Below are positions 5,956-6,875 of a stretch of 6,875 nt of DNA, in pieces. The stretch lies in NCBI GenBank assembly GCA_031554725.1, contig JAVBUZ010000014.1, forward strand, positions 1 through 6,875. The letters are read 5' to 3'. Numbering within the stretch: the stretch's first letter is position 1; every line of letters starts with the position of its first letter. Source of the DNA: JAVBUZ01 sp031554725 (GTDB taxonomy: Bacteria; Bacillota; Clostridia; Lachnospirales; Lachnospiraceae). The position numbers were made by a program, and so were the translations under genes. Below the pieces are notes generated by a model that searched no databases, was not told the origin of the DNA, and was given only the letters and a program-made list of their open reading frames with translations.

Positions 5956-5987
5956 ATATATTAAATCATGAAAAGGGAGACAAAAAC

Positions 5988-6875
5988 ATGAACAAATGGG
6001 TTTATAAGTTTACAGAAGGAAGCGCAGAAATGAAAAATCTGTTAGGTGGAAAAGGTTCTAACTTAGCAGAAATGACAAATTTAGGTCTTCCAATTCCTCA
6101 AGGTTTTACAGTAACCACAGAGGCTTGTATTGATTATTACAATCAAGGAAAACAAATTACAGCAGAAATTCAAGATCAAATTTTTGCAAACATCACAGAT
6201 TTAGAAGCATTAATGGGTAAAAAATTTGGTGATACCGAAGATCCATTACTAGTTTCTGTACGTTCTGGTGCTAGAGCATCTATGCCAGGTATGATGGATA
6301 CTATTCTTAACTTAGGTCTTAATGACGTAGCAGTAGAAGGTTTCGCTAAGAAAACTGGCAATGCTAGATTTGCTTACGATTCTTATCGTCGTTTTATTCA
6401 GATGTACTCTGACGTAGTTATGGAAGTTCCAAAGTCCTTTTTTGAGAAGATTATCGATGAAATGAAAGAAGAAAAAGGTGTTTCTTTTGACACTGATTTA
6501 ACAGCAGACGATTTAAAAGAACTTGCTAATAAGTTCAAAGCTGTATATAAAGACGCTATGAATGGGGAAGATTTCCCTCAGGATCCAAAAGAACAGTTAA
6601 TGGGAGCTGTTAAGGCAGTATTTCGTTCTTGGGATAACCCACGTGCTATCGTTTACAGACGTATGAATGATATTCCTGGCGACTGGGGAACAGCTGTTAA
6701 CGTACAGTCTATGGTATTTGGTAACAAAGGAAATACATCAGGTACAGGTGTTGCGTTTACACGTAATCCATCTACTGGTGAAAGAGGAATCTATGGTGAA
6801 TACTTAATCAACGCTCAGGGTGAAGACGTTGTTGCTGGTGTTCGTACACCACTTCCTATTTCTAAACTAGAAGAA
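5988..6875 (+). CDS. ppdK: Pyruvate, phosphate dikinase, N-terminal part (cut by window end)
   Basis: The frame runs open from ATG 5988 for 296 codons to the window edge; full-length PPDK is about 875 residues. The enzyme interconverts pyruvate + ATP + Pi and PEP + AMP + PPi in the cytoplasm, and in many anaerobes serves glycolysis or gluconeogenesis beside or instead of pyruvate kinase. What is present is the ATP-grasp nucleotide-binding domain: WVYKF start, LLGGKGSNLAEM with K22, PIPQGFTVTTEAC, VSVRSGARASMPGMMDT with R92, YRRFIQMYSDVV, RSWDNPRA, and SGTGVAFTRNPSTGE near the end. K22 and R92 fall at the same numbers as the ATP-binding residues I recall for the Clostridium symbiosum enzyme. 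The catalytic histidine and the PEP domain lie beyond the window. GGGAGA sits 7 nt before the ATG. Codon choice (8 of 12 arginines CGT; many GGT, GCT, GTT) suggests high expression. The upstream region is rich in control signals. Confidence 0.96.
   Translation, partial: MNKWVYKFTEGSAEMKNLLGGKGSNLAEMTNLGLPIPQGFTVTTEACIDYYNQGKQITAEIQDQIFANITDLEALMGKKFGDTEDPLLVSVRSGARASMPGMMDTILNLGLNDVAVEGFAKKTGNARFAYDSYRRFIQMYSDVVMEVPKSFFEKIIDEMKEEKGVSFDTDLTADDLKELANKFKAVYKDAMNGEDFPQDPKEQLMGAVKAVFRSWDNPRAIVYRRMNDIPGDWGTAVNVQSMVFGNKGNTSGTGVAFTRNPSTGERGIYGEYLINAQGEDVVAGVRTPLPISKLEE

Noticed and set aside
5905..5987. Riboswitch or attenuator in the ppdK leader.
   Set aside because: Only one simple 8-bp hairpin is visible, with no alternative pairing to a terminator or the ribosome binding site and no known riboswitch core.

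Overview
The window reads as chromosomal DNA from a low-GC Gram-positive anaerobe, most likely a Lachnospiraceae-type Clostridium. The grounds are AT-rich sequence with AGGAG-like ribosome binding sites, a YkpA/YbiT-type ABC-F protein close to the Bacillus form, and a pyruvate phosphate dikinase (PPDK) N-terminus that, from memory, closely resembles the Clostridium symbiosum enzyme. The taxonomic call is inference. I see no mobile elements, CRISPR, tRNA or rRNA, and no gene set forming an obvious new multi-gene system.

Layout: (1) 71-3391, minus strand, is a two-gene unit transcribed leftward. An ABC-F translation factor ATPase (1751-3391) is followed after 18 bp by an unusual fusion of a PHP-family phosphoesterase with a Cof-type HAD phosphatase (71-1732). 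(2) 3392-3583 is a divergent control region with one good sigma-A-type promoter pointing each way. (3) 3584-5720, plus strand, is a second two-gene unit: a 12-helix MFS/GPH-like transporter, then a membrane-anchored glycerophosphodiester phosphodiesterase whose ribosome binding site overlaps the transporter stop codon. (4) 5721-5987 is a densely structured control region. (5) 5988-6875 is the first 296 codons of ppdK, cut by the window edge.

The most interesting part is the ppdK control region. It holds a perfect cre (CcpA box) about 60 bp upstream of the predicted start of a TATAAT promoter that lacks a -35. It also holds three copies of an 18-bp palindrome (TTGACAAA-N2-TTTGTCAA, two of them degenerate), one overlapping the -35 of a strong extended -10 promoter. 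A leader hairpin follows. This suggests that carbon status and a second, unidentified regulator jointly control a central glycolytic enzyme. The ppdK codon usage (CGT arginine, GGT/GCT/GTT) looks like that of a highly expressed gene, unlike its AGA-rich neighbour. The second point of interest is the PHP-HAD fusion, which joins two complete and apparently intact phosphatases with almost no linker.
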